Source of the DNA: Zanthoxylum bungeanum
Taxonomy: Eukaryota > Streptophyta > Magnoliopsida > Sapindales > Rutaceae
Direction of reading: 5' to 3'
DNA length: 64,000 nt
Assembly: GCA_019454045.1 (NCBI GenBank)
Contig: SKCR01038151.1
Span: forward strand, 124,001-188,000
Numbering within the stretch: position 1 is the first letter of the stretch; each line of letters begins with the position of its first letter. This document shows positions 1 through 11,559 of the stretch, one piece after another. A model generated the notes under the pieces. It did no database searches and was not told the origin of the DNA. It saw only the letters and a program-made list of their open reading frames with translations. The position numbers were made by a program, and so were the translations under genes.

Positions 1-597
1 CGAAATTATAAAAACCTGGAGCTGGCCGCGGTAGAGGCTCTTGTAACGAATAAATCTCTCAGGACCGCCGCCTCCCTGGAAAGGAAAAATGCTGAGGCTG
101 CCAAGAAAGATTTGGAGGCTGCCCAGGCTGACAATAGGATCCTGAGGGTGGAGGTGCGAGGGCGAGTCCAATATGAGGGCCAGATGAAGAGATGGAATGA
201 GTTGGGAGGAGCTCATTCAGAGGAAAATGAAGGAGAAATTGAGTGGAGTGGATCCAGAGTGGGATCAAGAGTGGCTTGAGGGGGCCGGACCTACCTATAT
301 GGAGCCTATTCATGCGCCGCCATCCAGTTCTGAAGGGAGCTCTCAAAAGAGGAATTCAAAAAATGGCTCCCCACCCGACCAGAAGAAGTGCTGGATCCTG
401 AGCCCATTTCAACCGCTCCAATGTCCCCAGCCCCTAAAGAGAACTAACCCGAGGCTCATGCTCCCGAAGCTACAACTACCGAAACCCCTCCAACCATCCA
501 GGTGGAAGCCATTATCCCTCCTCCCCAGACCGAGCCAAGCCAGCTGCCATCCGGGCCCGTGGAAAAAGAAGCAATTACCCTTGCGCGGGCTGATTAG
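1..597 (+). pseudogene. Antisense ORF of a Tat/Retand-type element, 3' part, disrupted
   Basis: Frame 1 is open from the window edge for about 90 codons and reads as an Ala/Glu/Lys/Leu-rich, coiled-coil-like chain. A downstream Pro/Glu/Thr-rich tail, again in frame 1, ends at TAG 595-597. Between about 200 and 340 the sensible protein text moves into frame 2 (WDQEW-like stretch near 260), so two compensating indels are inferred; the tail also has an in-frame TAA at 445-447. The frame runs opposite to the pol remnant at 2290-5131 and converges with it across a tandem-repeat region. That is the arrangement described for antisense ORFs of Tat/Retand-type Ty3 elements, whose function is unknown. 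The N-terminal part lies outside the window. A host gene fragment is the alternative. Confidence 0.5.
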
Positions 598-789
598 TAA
601 AAGGGTAACCCGAATAGGGCCCTATGTAAACTTAGATCAAATACATTTTACTTTACTTTTTTTTTGTAATAACTACAATAACTTCTTCCCATAATGCACT
701 TTGCATTCCATCTTCTGCCTTTGTGACTCATTTTGCATGTGATCCTACAACCGACCAACTAGAGTCTGGCCACGCGGGGATGGTCCGTC
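598..789. other. Spacer between antisense ORF and tandem repeats
   Basis: AT-rich, with a T-run near 650-670 that could hold the 3' end of the antisense ORF transcript. No gene is seen. Confidence 0.3.
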
Positions 790-1190
790 CCTGAGTCAAA
801 ATTAAATACATACGGTGGGACGTAACCCGACCCCGAGCTGAGAAGAACACTTGGCTCTGGGGAACGCTATGTCCCCAGACCGATGAGATAGCCTCGATGG
901 GACGTAACATGACCCCGATATGAGAAGAACACTTGGCTCTGGGGGAATGCCACATCCCCAGACCAATGAGATAGCCTTGGTGGGAGGTAACCCGACCCCG
1001 AGCTGAGAAGAACACTTGGCTCTGGGGGAATGCTACGTCCCCATACCGATGAGATAGCCTCGGTGGGACGTAACCCGACCCCGAGCTGAGAATAACACTT
1101 GGCTTTTGGGGAATGCTACATCCCCAGACCGATGAGATAGCCTTGGTGGGACGTAACCCGACCCCGAGCTAAGAAGAACATTTGGCCTCG
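790..1190. repeat. Tandem repeat, about 83-bp unit, five copies
   Basis: The marker AGAAGAACAC (variants AGAATAACAC, AGAAGAACAT) recurs at about 841, 923, 1006, 1089 and 1172, giving a period of 82-83 bp. Each unit also carries GACGTAACCCGACCCCGAG and a CCCCAGACCGATGAGATAG-like stretch. Tandem arrays in the non-coding 3' region are typical of Tat/Ogre-like elements. Open frames across it are only a result of the repetition. Confidence 0.9.
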
Positions 1191-1312
1191 GCGGGACAAA
1201 TCCAGCCCCGAGCCCAATAAACAATAAGGCCTCGGCAGAACGAATCCAACCCCGAGCCAAATAAACAATAAGGCCTCGGCGGAACGAATCCAGCCCCGAG
1301 CCGAATTCTAGC
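1184..1312. repeat. Tandem repeat, 44-bp unit, three copies
   Basis: GGCCTCGG starts at 1184, 1228 and 1272 (period 44), followed in each unit by a AATCCAGCCCCGAGCC-like stretch and AATAAACAATAAG. The array abuts and partly grades out of the 83-bp array, sharing the CCCCGAGC core. Confidence 0.85.
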
Positions 1313-2290
1313 TGAGACTTATACATAAGGGAAGAAACTCAACCTTTGAGGCTCTGCGGGTCCTGGTACGGGCGTCCCTTTGCCAGGTACCGGCGAAAAA
1401 TAAAACAGAAGTAAAGCAAGGTCAAAACAGTAGAGTTGACTTAGCACATACTCCCTAAAGAGAGAAAAAAGATAACACTAGCACCCTGAGGTAGCGTCCT
1501 ACCTGGTGCCTCCAAACTCCAAAACATAATTCTGAACCTTACAATTCAACGTCCCGGTAAGCCGGGATACGGATCGGTGAGCGGCCGAGACCCTAAGGGC
1601 AAAAACCTCTTCATGGTGGGCCGCTCTAGAGCCTGTATACGTCACGAGGGCAGAAACCTACCTGTGCCATGCTTCTCCTGATCTGAGCGGTCAAGCTAAA
1701 CCTACGAGGACACACTCCCCGCAGTCGCCTCCCTTAAACAGGTTAGGCAGATTGCTTCACGGGGGAACACCCTCTCCGCGGTCGCCATCCTTGGGTGATA
1801 CTGCTGACTCGGTTAGGCCGATTGCTTCAAGGGGGAAACAACCTCCCCGCGGTCCACATCCCAAGGTTCTCCACAAAAATAAAAGTTATGGGGTAGTAAC
1901 GCTCCGGCCTCGGGGGTTTGATAACGACACCCGTGATTGGCGTACCACGAGGGGTTCGTGCTTTTCCCACATGCACTCCATCCCTTGAAGCGTTCCAGAT
2001 CCTCTAAAATGTAAAGAGCTAGGTCGGAACACTTCCGCCTGGGAGTTTGATAATGACGCCCGTGATTGGCGTGCCGTGTCACGGTTCGCCGTCTTCCCGA
2101 CCTCAAATCATCCTACGCATCGAGCATTTCCCCAGAATATTGAACATAGCTTTCGGGTCTAATTAAAAAATAAGTAAAATGGACAAGTTTCTTAATTCAA
2201 AAGAGAAAGTTCTATTCATATTCTTGGGATCTACTGCCCTTCTACAACTCTTTGTGGGTCATTTAAAGAGTGGCTTTACAGTAAGGTTCT
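1313..2290 (-). other. Non-coding 3' region of the Tat-type element with further duplications
   Basis: No coding sequence is recognised. A GGTTAGGC[AC]GATTGCTTCA block occurs at 1741 and 1811 (period 70), each followed by a CCGCGGTC stretch. A second pair of blocks centred on CCCGTGATTGGCGT lies about 130 bp apart, near 1930 and 2060. The region sits between the end of integrase and the antisense ORF, where Tat-lineage elements carry long non-coding sequence. Confidence 0.6.
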
Positions 2291-5131
2291 AACCATGATC
2301 GGGTCGTCTATGGATCTTCTCAGCTCGATGAAGAGGTCTACTGGAAGTATTTTCTCAACATCTCGGCATTCCAAGGCTTCTTTAGCCGGGTACCGTCCAG
2401 CTGTTCAAAAAGATAGGTACTTGGCCTCACAATCTCCACAACTCTATACTGCCATTCCCACTTGGCACCCAACGAGCCCTCCTCTGGTTTTCGGGTGTTA
2501 TGGGTAACCCTTCATAATACTAGGTCGCCGGAAGGAAGGACCGGGTCCGAACCTTCTTGTCATAGAAATGGGCCATTCTTTGCTGATAGATCACTGTCTT
2601 TATAGTCGACTTTTCCCTATTTTATTCGATCAGGTCGAGGTGATTCCTGGCGAGCTCTTCATTCTACCTGTTTTCAAAATGCCGAACCCAGTGTGTAGTC
2701 ATCCCGATCTCTACTGGAATAACCAATTCACACCCGTAGGCTAAGGAAAATGGAGTTTCCCCTGTGGAATCCTTGCAGGTCGTCCGGTGTGCCCATAATA
2801 CTTTTGGTAGCTCCTCGACCCATATCCCCTTGCAAGTAGTAACGAGTCGGGCCTTAAGATTTGCCTTGATAGGTTTGTTGGTTACCTCATTTGTCCATTA
2901 GACTGGGGGATGGGCAGGTGAAGTGAATCTTATGGAGATTTGAAGGTCCTCAAAGAGCTTCCTGAAACCTTTGTTGTCAAACTGCTTCCCATTATCTGTG
3001 ATGATGGCTCGTGGAATCCCAAACCTGCAGATAATATTCTTCCTTACAAAGTCAATCGCTCTCTTTTCTGTGATTGCGGACAGGGGTTCTGCTTCCACCC
3101 ACTTGGTGAAGTAATCAATGGCAACAATTGCATACTTAGCCTTCCCTCGCCCTGACGGCATCAGCCCAATGATATCCAGCCCCCACAGGGTGAACGGCCA
3201 TGGACTGGATAAAGTAGTCAACGGTTCTGTTGGCTGGTGGTGGATGTTGTCATTTTTCTGGCACCCTTCGCACTTCCGAGCCACCTTTACCCCATCATGA
3301 TGCATGGTTGGCCAGTAGAACCTTTGCCTCAAAGCTTTAAAGGCAATTGATTGTCCCCCGGCATGACTCCCACAAATCTCTGCATGAATTTCTCTAAGCA
3401 CATAGTTAGCTTCCTCATCTGCGAGGCATCTCAAGAGTGGCACCGTATAGCCCATTTGGTACAAAACTCCTTCAATTAGGGAAAACTTTGTGCTTTTGTA
3501 CTTCAACTTCCTTGCCTCCTTCTTTTCCTCGGGTACTTCCCCGGTCTCCAAGTATTTCCCGATCGACTGCATCCAAGAAGAATCATTTTCGGCCTCCAAT
3601 TCCAACACCACGGGATCTCCCACACTCTTCTCTTGAAGACAGATCAGTGGGATTGTTCTAGGATTTTCCGATCTGATTGACGATGCGAGCCGAGCTAAAG
3701 AATCTACCAGATAGTTATCCTCCCGGCCGATCTGCTTAAACTGTACGTTCCCCATTCTTCCAGCCAACTTTTTCACTTCAACCATGTATGCTATCATATT
3801 CGTCTCTTTGGCCTGGAACTCTCCATTCAACTACTGGACGGCCAGCTGGAAGTCACTCTTCACAACCACATCACGAACACCCAACACCGTACACAACCTT
3901 AAACCGGCCAGAATTGCCTCATACTCGGCATCATTGTTCGTGGCCTCGAAGGCGAATCTCAGGGTGTGTACACTACTTCCTCGCCTTCACCATTTTTGAA
4001 TACAATCCCGGCCCCACAACCCTGTGAGCTGACAGATCCGTCCACCAACAACTCCCATCCATTTTCCACAACGGTTAAAATCTAGGACCCTTTGAACACA
4101 GCCACAAAGTCTACTAAGGCTTGACCATTCACCGCTGCCCTTGGCAGGTAAGAAATGTCATGCTCACTAAGCTCTACCGACCAATTCACCAGTCTACCAG
4201 AGACCTCTTGCTTCTGTAGAATCTGTCTCAGAGGATGATCGGTATAAACCCGATGGGATGGGCCTGAGAAAGCAAGGTCGTAATTTTCGGGCGCGCAGTA
4301 ATTAAGTAAGTAAAGAACATTGGCCCACCAATTCAGGATCGGGTATCTGGTTTCAGCATCTAACAAAGATTTACTAAAAAATACATGGCCTCCTTTAGAC
4401 TTTATCGGCCTCTTGCACTAAAACTGAGCTCACAACATGCTCAGAAACAGCTAAATATAGGAACAGAGTCTTACCTGGGATCGACTTAGCCAAGAATGGG
4501 GGCTGTATCAAATATTGCTTCAATTGCAGGAAAGCCACCTCGCACTCCGCCGTCCATTTGACCTCCCTCTTCGCCTTCTTGATGATCTAAAAGAATGGGT
4601 GGCACTTGTCGGTTGCTCATGCATAAACCAATTTAATGCGGCACCCGGATGGATAGGCGTTGAACTTCTTTTACTGTCCCAGGGGATTTTAAATCCAGTA
4701 CAACTTGGATCTTCTGAGGATTCGCTTCTATGCGTCGGGAGCTCACCATGTAACCCAAAAAACTTTCCTGAGGCCACCCCGAAAGCATATTTCTCCGGGT
4801 CTACTATGCTTCCCTCGAGTATGATCATCATAGTCTTCTAACTTCGTTCCTAAGTCAGACATGACAAACCACTCCTCAAATGCATGTATATATCATAACG
4901 TACCCATTGTGTCCTCGAGAATTGTCTCTATTCACCAGCCTCATCTTAAATTTGACTCATACAATTAAACGTAATTGATGTGCCGATGAGAGGCTTGAAA
5001 ATCTTGTTTCACAGCCTCTTAAATGTTGCCTCATCATTTTTAAACCGAAGGGCATCACTTTATAAATATACCCCTAATCGGTGATGAAGGTTGTCTTCTC
5101 CTCATCCCCAGGATGCATCTTGACCTGGTTT
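2290..5131 (-). pseudogene. Ty3 (Tat/Retand-lineage) pol: RT - RNase H - second RNase H - integrase, degenerate
   Basis: Read on the minus strand, the RT palm starts at 5131 (Q-V-K-M-H-P-G-D-E-E-K-T, then MPFGLKN). RNase H lies at about 4366-4082 (YTDHPLRQILQK, SGRLVNW). A second, archaeal-type RNase H lies at about 4075-3690 (DGS...SQGCGAG, NNDAEYEAILAGLRL). Integrase follows, with zinc-binding H-H-C-C near 3386-3261 and catalytic Asp in GLDIIG (about 3176) and TDNGKQF (about 2996). The C-terminal part continues to about 2290 (WAHRTT, STGETPFSLAYG). Dual RNase H is diagnostic of Tat/Ogre/Retand elements. The reading is broken by stops (for example TAG at 2895-2897) and frameshifts. Gag, protease and the start of RT are missing because a copia LTR inserted at 5132. 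Confidence 0.9.
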
Positions 5132-5913
5132 TGTTAGGAAGCGGCGCGAGTGCGCAGCGAAAAATCAAGAAGAAATTATGATGCCGCTATCCCTTTGCCC
5201 AAGACCCATTTGTTTTTATTATTCTATAAGCCTAGGCATGTTACTATATATTCTAAGCATAAAAACTCATAAAATATGCAAAGAACAAAAACCTATACAT
5301 GCTAACTATCATAAGAAATCTAATTAAAATAAAGAAAGAAAAAGACTTACTTGAACCGAAGACTCCTCCAGTCCTCCCTCCAATCTACAAGCTTTTCTCG
5401 AACTCAGCAAGCTCTTCCAAGTTCCAAGGAGCCACCCAAGTGTGTGGCCTCCAAAGATGCACACACCAAAGCGGAACTCAACGGTAAGACTACGCCTTGA
5501 GTGCACGGGTATTTTGCCCTTGGTAATAGCCTAGGAAAATACCTCAAAACTCTTAACTCGAGGTTCCTCTAGTCAATTAGACTTAAGGATCCTCAAAATC
5601 AGTGGCTTACTCTTAAAATTTAGAGTTGTTCACTTATATAAACCCAAGATATGAAAGGTTTGGTGTAAAAATTTGTAAAGAATTCTTTGGGTTTATATAG
5701 GGTCTCCAAAGACAACAAAATTAATTAAGAATCCGATGTGGGATAAATGCTAATTTAATCTTAGCCATTGGATCTTAATTTAGTGGTTTAATGAGATTAT
5801 AAAACCCTAATAAGAGTTTGGGCCGAATTGGAATTCAAAACAAACAACAAATAAATTTTTTTTTACTATTCACATTTTATTATATTTATTTATTCCAATT
5901 CCCAAGTGCCCCC
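5132..5913 (-). repeat. Left piece of a split minus-strand copia LTR (family I)
   Basis: This stretch is the reverse complement of about 7046-7822, the 3' part of the family I LTR. It begins TGTTAGGAAGCGG, which mirrors the LTR end GCTTCCCAACA. It runs into the TGTTAGGG start of a plus-strand element at 5914. The remainder of the same minus-strand LTR is at 14070-15072, so the plus-strand element was inserted into it. This older LTR in turn interrupts the Tat RT domain. Confidence 0.9.
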
Positions 5914-7822
5914 TGTTAGGGATATGCCCTATACCCAACTTGTGGATGGGCTATATGTACATGTATTTGTAATATTTTCATTAATTAATAAAATGGCAAT
6001 GTTTATTATATGTTATGAATCATCAATACTATAATAAAGCCCTTGGAGTAATAAGACGATGGCTTCCACGCCTTATGAGAATCATTACTCTTAAATGTTC
6101 CTAGTAATAGTTTTATGAATAATCTGGGCGTTCACAAAACGGAGAGACTAGCATGATGATATAATTCGCCCTTAAGTGGGGTAGCCGATCTCATAGGCTA
6201 CTAACGGAGATCCATCCGCTTGGTGTATCACATGGATGCATGAGTTGCTCGTGTCCATCGAATTGACCATCGAAAGTTTTCATATGGAGTGTTTATCCCA
6301 TGTGTCTGTGAGAACTTTCATGTATCGATTATATAACTAGTCCTTAGACTTGAGGTCTTTACAATCTTATGTTTGGATCAAATAACTTTGGCATTCTCCT
6401 TCTCCGGTTCAAAAGATCCGGTCATAAGGGTATGATTGGGTCATTTGTTGAAACACATGAAGTTTGTAAAGATACAACAGAGAATCGCCACTCTCTCGGA
6501 TAATATTTTCTTATAAGAGTAGTATTCCAGTTCGCGAGTTGATATGTGTGATCAGTGCTTGATATTGTGGCCACAGTGGAAGAATCATGTGAGATTCTTG
6601 GGTTAGCACAATTCATGACACTATCAACATCATACCTTTGACCATATGGGTAGACACTTTCCGTACCCTAGGTCAATATGTGGGGATACAATGAGGCGAG
6701 GGACCGTATCATATGTAAATCACATATAATATGGTTATATATATATTTCCTTCTCATTTGGGGGCCTTGGCATGTTGCTAGATGTCAACCTTGGTCATTG
6801 AAATCAAACGACCATCTGATGGGGGGATAATTTATGTTCGATTAATTATCACGATTCATTTCATGTCCAACTTGAGGGAAACCCCAAAGGTCACACATAA
6901 CAAAGTCGAATCAATGGTTAACAGTGCACAGTACAAATATAACATCATATATGATTGCTGTGGGATTGTTCATAAATGGTTCAATGTGTTTAATTATTGA
7001 ACAGATCATTTATGAGGTTCCATAGTGGCTTAGGGATTGGTGAATGACGATGGGGGCACTTTGGGAATTGGAATAAAAAAAATTACTATTCACATGAATA
7101 GTGAATTTTTTTATATTTGTTTTGAATTCCAATTCAGCCCAAACTCTTATTAAGGTTTTATAATCTCATTAAACCACTAAATTAAGATCCAATGGCTAAG
7201 ATTAAATTAGCTTTTATCCCACATCGGATTCTTAATTAATTTTGTTGTCTTTGAAGCACTATATAAACCCAAAGAATTCTCCACAAATTTGCTACACCAA
7301 AACCTTTCATATCTTGGGTTTATATAAGTGAGCAACTCTAAAGTTTAAGAGTAAGCCACTGATTTTGAGGATCCTTAAGTCTAATTGACTAGAGGAACCT
7401 CGAGTTAAAAGTTTTGAAGTATTTGCCTAGGCTAGCACCAAGGGCAAAATACCCGTGCACTCAAGGCGTAGTCTTGCCGTTGAGTTTTGGTTTGGTTGTG
7501 CATCTTTGGAGGCCACACTTGGGTGGCTCTTTGAAATGTGGAAGAGCTTGCTGATTTCGAGAAAAGCTTGTAGATTGGAGGGAGGACTGGAGGAGTCTTC
7601 GGTTTAAGTACGTCTTTTTCTTTCTTTATTTTAATTAGAATTCTTAAGATAGTTAGCATGTTTAGGTTTATGTTCTTTTCATGTTTTATGAGTTTTATGC
7701 TTAGAATATATAGTAACATGCCTAGGCTTGTAGAATAATCAAAACAAATAGGTCTTGGGCAAGGGGAAAGAGGCATCATAATTTTTAATTTTCCGTTGCG
7801 CACTCGCGGCCGCTTCCCAACA
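5914..7822 (+). repeat. 5' LTR of copia element I
   Basis: It starts TGTTAGGGATATGCCC and ends CGCTTCCCAACA, one base before the primer site. The first ~920 bp recur at 13133-14069 and the head again at 15137-15277. Inverted pieces lie at 5132-5913 and 14070-15072. Its length is about 1.9 kb. Confidence 0.93.
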
Positions 7823-7823
7823 G

Positions 7824-7835
7824 TGGTATCAGAGC
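7824..7835 (+). other. Primer binding site (tRNA-iMet type)
   Basis: TGGTATCAGAGC lies one base after the LTR end. It is complementary to the 3' end of plant initiator Met tRNA, the usual primer for plant copia elements. Confidence 0.93.
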
Positions 7836-9192
7836 ATCGTTTTTGATTGATTAGTTCTCACTCGTTTGAACTCGAAATTGGGTGTTTAAAAGCTCGTTGG
7901 AAAACTAACACCCTGAACATAATTTTAGGCACAAGTTTTTCATGATTTGGTTAAGAGTTGAATTGTGAAATTGCATTTTAAGTTCACGCGTCTGCAGAAA
8001 AAACGTGTATAGTAAATTTATTTGAATAAAATAAAATGCAATATCATAATTAAATATTATTCAAAGTTATTTAATGCCTAAAATAATTCCAACATATTAA
8101 ACTCATATGCTTGATGATTAGAATTGGCATGATTATTTTAGGGTGCAAACATCTAGAGACTTTCTAAGGAAATAGAGAGTGTATTGCTTATCTCTTAGCT
8201 AAGTAATTATTCCGTGATGAACTTAGAGATTTATTACCTTTAAGGCTAATAAATATAAATCACTTGTTTATAATAAAAGACATTATAAAAGATACAAGTG
8301 GGGTGGGACCAAGGCGTTAATAAAACTTTCCAAACTAAAGTTAATTTAACCAAAGGTATTACTAGAGTTAGATAATGATTTGGTGTCTTCCTTCACTCAC
8401 TACCTTTTTATAGTCAAGAGGAAAAGCTGTGAAGACATCTAGATAATCATTTACTCAAAGCTTACCTTAAAGCATATTTAAAGTATTGGACTAATTTGGA
8501 GGATCTATTGTTTATTCCTGTCACCAAGGCAATAAGAGCCTAAGAGGTAAGGGTATTTAAGAGAGTTCGCTCCACCATCTCTCTGGGGAATTTTTAATGG
8601 AGGAATCCATTTGACAGTTATTCACTTAAATTTGCTAAAATCCTCAATAATAATTTAAGTCTAAAATTTGCCTCCCATTGTAAAGTATAGACCTAAATGG
8701 CTTAAACTGTATTGGCAGGACTAGGCTTTACTAGACTGACCAATACCAATTTGTCCCTAAATCGTACTATTGACAATGGTTTGACTTTTCTGAGTCATAA
8801 GACGCAGCGACCCTTAGGCGTGGTCTTATAACTTAGTGGCAAATATTGGGTGTCCACAAGGACTAGCATAAGCTATGGCATGTTTGATTGCCCAACCTAA
8901 TGATCAGGGAATTGTGATTTATATCATAAATTGGATGGGAACCTACCTAATTATCATATTTTATAACGACCGGCCCTAGTCGGAGTTATGAAATGATGAT
9001 AATATGATCCTTGCCCACAAGAAATCCATCATATTGGGGTTGATGCGATTTGCTTAAAATTTTAAAACAATTGAGTGTGAGCAACTTTATAATAATAAAA
9101 GCCCATGTTATTATAAAACATTAATGAAAACATATTCCTAATTTTAACATTCTCTCTTAACATGTGGGTTAAAATATTTCACAAACATTCAA
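7836..9192 (+). other. Untranslated leader of copia element I
   Basis: About 1.36 kb of AT-rich sequence without a convincing ORF, lying between the PBS and the gag start. It presumably holds packaging/dimerisation signals, but none can be identified. Confidence 0.6.
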
Positions 9193-10060
9193 ATGGCAAA
9201 TAGAATATCACTTATTCCATCCTTGATGAGCATAAGCTCAAATGGGACAACTGCAATGACTGGTTTAGAAACCTTAAAATTGTCTTACGACAAGAAAATA
9301 TTTTCTATGTTCTTGAAAGACCATTTCCCCCTGAACCCACAGAAGATGCTGACCAAAATACATTTGATGCTTGGAAGAAACATGTCGATGATGATGAGCA
9401 AGCTGTTTTCATAATGCTTGGCTCTATGTCAGACGAACTTGAGAAAGCTCATGAAAATATGGATGCTCAAACCATCATCTTTCACTTGAAGGAGTTGTAT
9501 GCATCTTCCGTTCATACCGTGAGATTCCAAGTGTCATGTGCCTTATTCCAAACAAGGTATAATGAAGGATCTGTTAGTGGACATGTGCTTAAGATGATTG
9601 GCCACATTGAAAAATTGGCCAACCTCGGGTTCATCATGGATCACGAGATAGGTCAAGATCTAATTCTTTAGTCCTTACCAAAAGATTTCTCTAACTTTAT
9701 TATGCAGTTTCATCTGTCTGATAAAAAAGCTACTTTAGCAAAATTGCACAATCTGATAAAGCAAGCAGAGAAGGACTTGAAACAGGAGCTTAAAACTTCT
9801 GCCATGCTTACGGGTACGGACCTGAAACCACGAGGCCCAAAGAAAAATAAGGGCAAGGCCAAGGCTCCAGATCACCTAAAGCCTAATGGTAAGGTGGAGA
9901 AGAAAAAGGGAAATGGGAAATGTTTCTTTTGTGGAAAGAAGGGTCATTGGAAGAAAGACTGCAGATCCTTGAAATCCAAGGAAGCTAGGGAAGCCCAAGA
10001 GGCCAAGAAGCCCAATGCTTCAGGTATGTTGTATATGATTGAACTATATTCTCAAAACTA
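9193..10060 (+). pseudogene. copia gag (UBN2-type capsid + zinc knuckle), degenerate
   Basis: ATG at 9193 follows the leader. The reading shifts frame at least twice before 9414 (the capsid stretch with a D-A-W-K-K-H core is in another frame). It continues from 9414 (MLGSMSDELEK) to a TAG at 9669-9671, then resumes (LPKDFSNFIMQF). Near 9921-9962 a CCHC knuckle reads CFFCGKKGHWKKDC, preceded by a Lys-rich basic run. Gag would form the cytoplasmic virus-like particle and bind the element RNA. The frame flows into protease without a break in this part. Confidence 0.85.
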
Positions 10061-11416
10061 TGAACCTTCTACTTGGGTGCTTGACACCGGTTGTGGGACT
10101 CACTTGTGTAACAATGTGCAGGGCCTGAGAAATAGTAGGAGATTCCATCATGGGGAGGTTGACTTACGCATGGGTAATGGAGCAAAATTGGCTGCATTGT
10201 GCGTGGGGACTTATTCATTAGTTTTGCCGAATGGTTTAGTTTTAGACTTAGAAGATTGTGTTTATGTACCTTCTCTAGTAAACAACATCATTTCAATTTC
10301 TTCTTTATGTAATAAAGGCTTTTCATGCCTAATAAGTTGTAATGAATGTTCTATTTATTTCAATGAAATAAAATATGGAGATGGTATTTTGAATAATGGT
10401 ATCTATGTCTTACAAACTGACAAAGAATGTTCAACCTCTAATAAATACAACGTTAACTCGAATAATCTCAATGAATCACTTCTATGGCACAGTCGCTTAG
10501 GTCATATCAATGAAACAAGATTAACTAAGCTACATAAGGATGTGTATTTCAGACCCTTCAAATATAAACCTTATGGAACTTGTGAGTCTTATTTACTTGG
10601 TAAAATGACCAAATTACCCTTCAAAGGTAAAGGACATCGTGCAGCGGAGACATTAGAACTCATACACTCTGATGTATGCAGACCAATATCAGTCACCGCT
10701 AGAGGTGGATTCTCCTACTTCATTACCTTTATCGATGATCATTTGCGATATGGGTATGTGTACCTTATGCAGTACAAATCTGAAGCCTTTGAGAAATTCA
10801 AATACTTCAAGGCTGAAGTAGAAAACCAGCTTAATAAAAGTATTAAGTCACTAAGGTCTGACCGAGGTGGTGAATACTTAAGCAATGAATTTCAAGATTA
10901 CTTGAGTGAAAATGGCATTGTTTCCCAGTGGACTCCTTCGGGAACTCCATAGCATAATGAGGTCTCCGAAATGAGAAATCAGACATTATTAGATATGGTC
11001 CGATCAATGATGCCTGGCACGGATCTACCTCTTTCATTTTGGGTCTTACTTTAGAAACTGCAACACTACTACTAAACCAAGTTCCTTCCAAGACTGTTAG
11101 TCAAACATCATATGAGTTATGGTCTGGGAAACATCCTAGTCTTAGTTATCTAAGAATTTGGGGATGTGACGCATATGTCAAGCTCACACAAACTAACAAA
11201 TTGGATGATAGGGTAGTTAAATATAAGTTTGTAAGATATGCCTTGAACTCAAGAGCATACGTGTTCTACGTCCCAAATGAACAAAGAACATTTGTCTCAC
11301 GAAATGCTAAATTTCTAGAGAATGAATTAGTTCTCAAGAAATATAGTGGGAGTAGACTTGACCTCGATGGGGTACGAGAAGAAAAAACTAACATAGAACT
11401 AAACTCATGCCCCTAA
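10060..11416 (+). pseudogene. copia protease and integrase, degenerate
   Basis: The protease active site is LDTGCGTH near 10080. A pre-integrase zinc domain follows (HSRLGHIN near 10490, then CESY where CESC is expected, so one zinc-binding Cys is lost). The integrase core has HSDV (about 10665) and RSDRGGEY (about 10857). An in-frame TAG at 10950-10952 truncates the core just before the catalytic Glu region. The C-terminal part continues in another frame from about 11039 (TSYELWSGKHP, IWGCDAYVK) to 11416. Confidence 0.88.
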
Positions 11417-11559
11417 AAATGGCAGCGACGGAACAACCATAAGGTTATGAACTCAGAAGGTTTGGTAGGGAAAGACACGAGCCTGAAAAATATGGTTTCT
11501 ATATTGATGAGGAACATGATCAGGTCATTGATAATGACGATCCCACCAGTTATGATGAA

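Noticed and set aside
728..1326. Two ~95-aa minus-strand ORFs
   Set aside because: They are translations of the 83-bp and 44-bp tandem arrays and show only repeat-derived text.
7824..7835. tRNA genes near the primer sites
   Set aside because: Only the 3'-end complement of tRNA is present; no cloverleaf or A/B boxes were seen.
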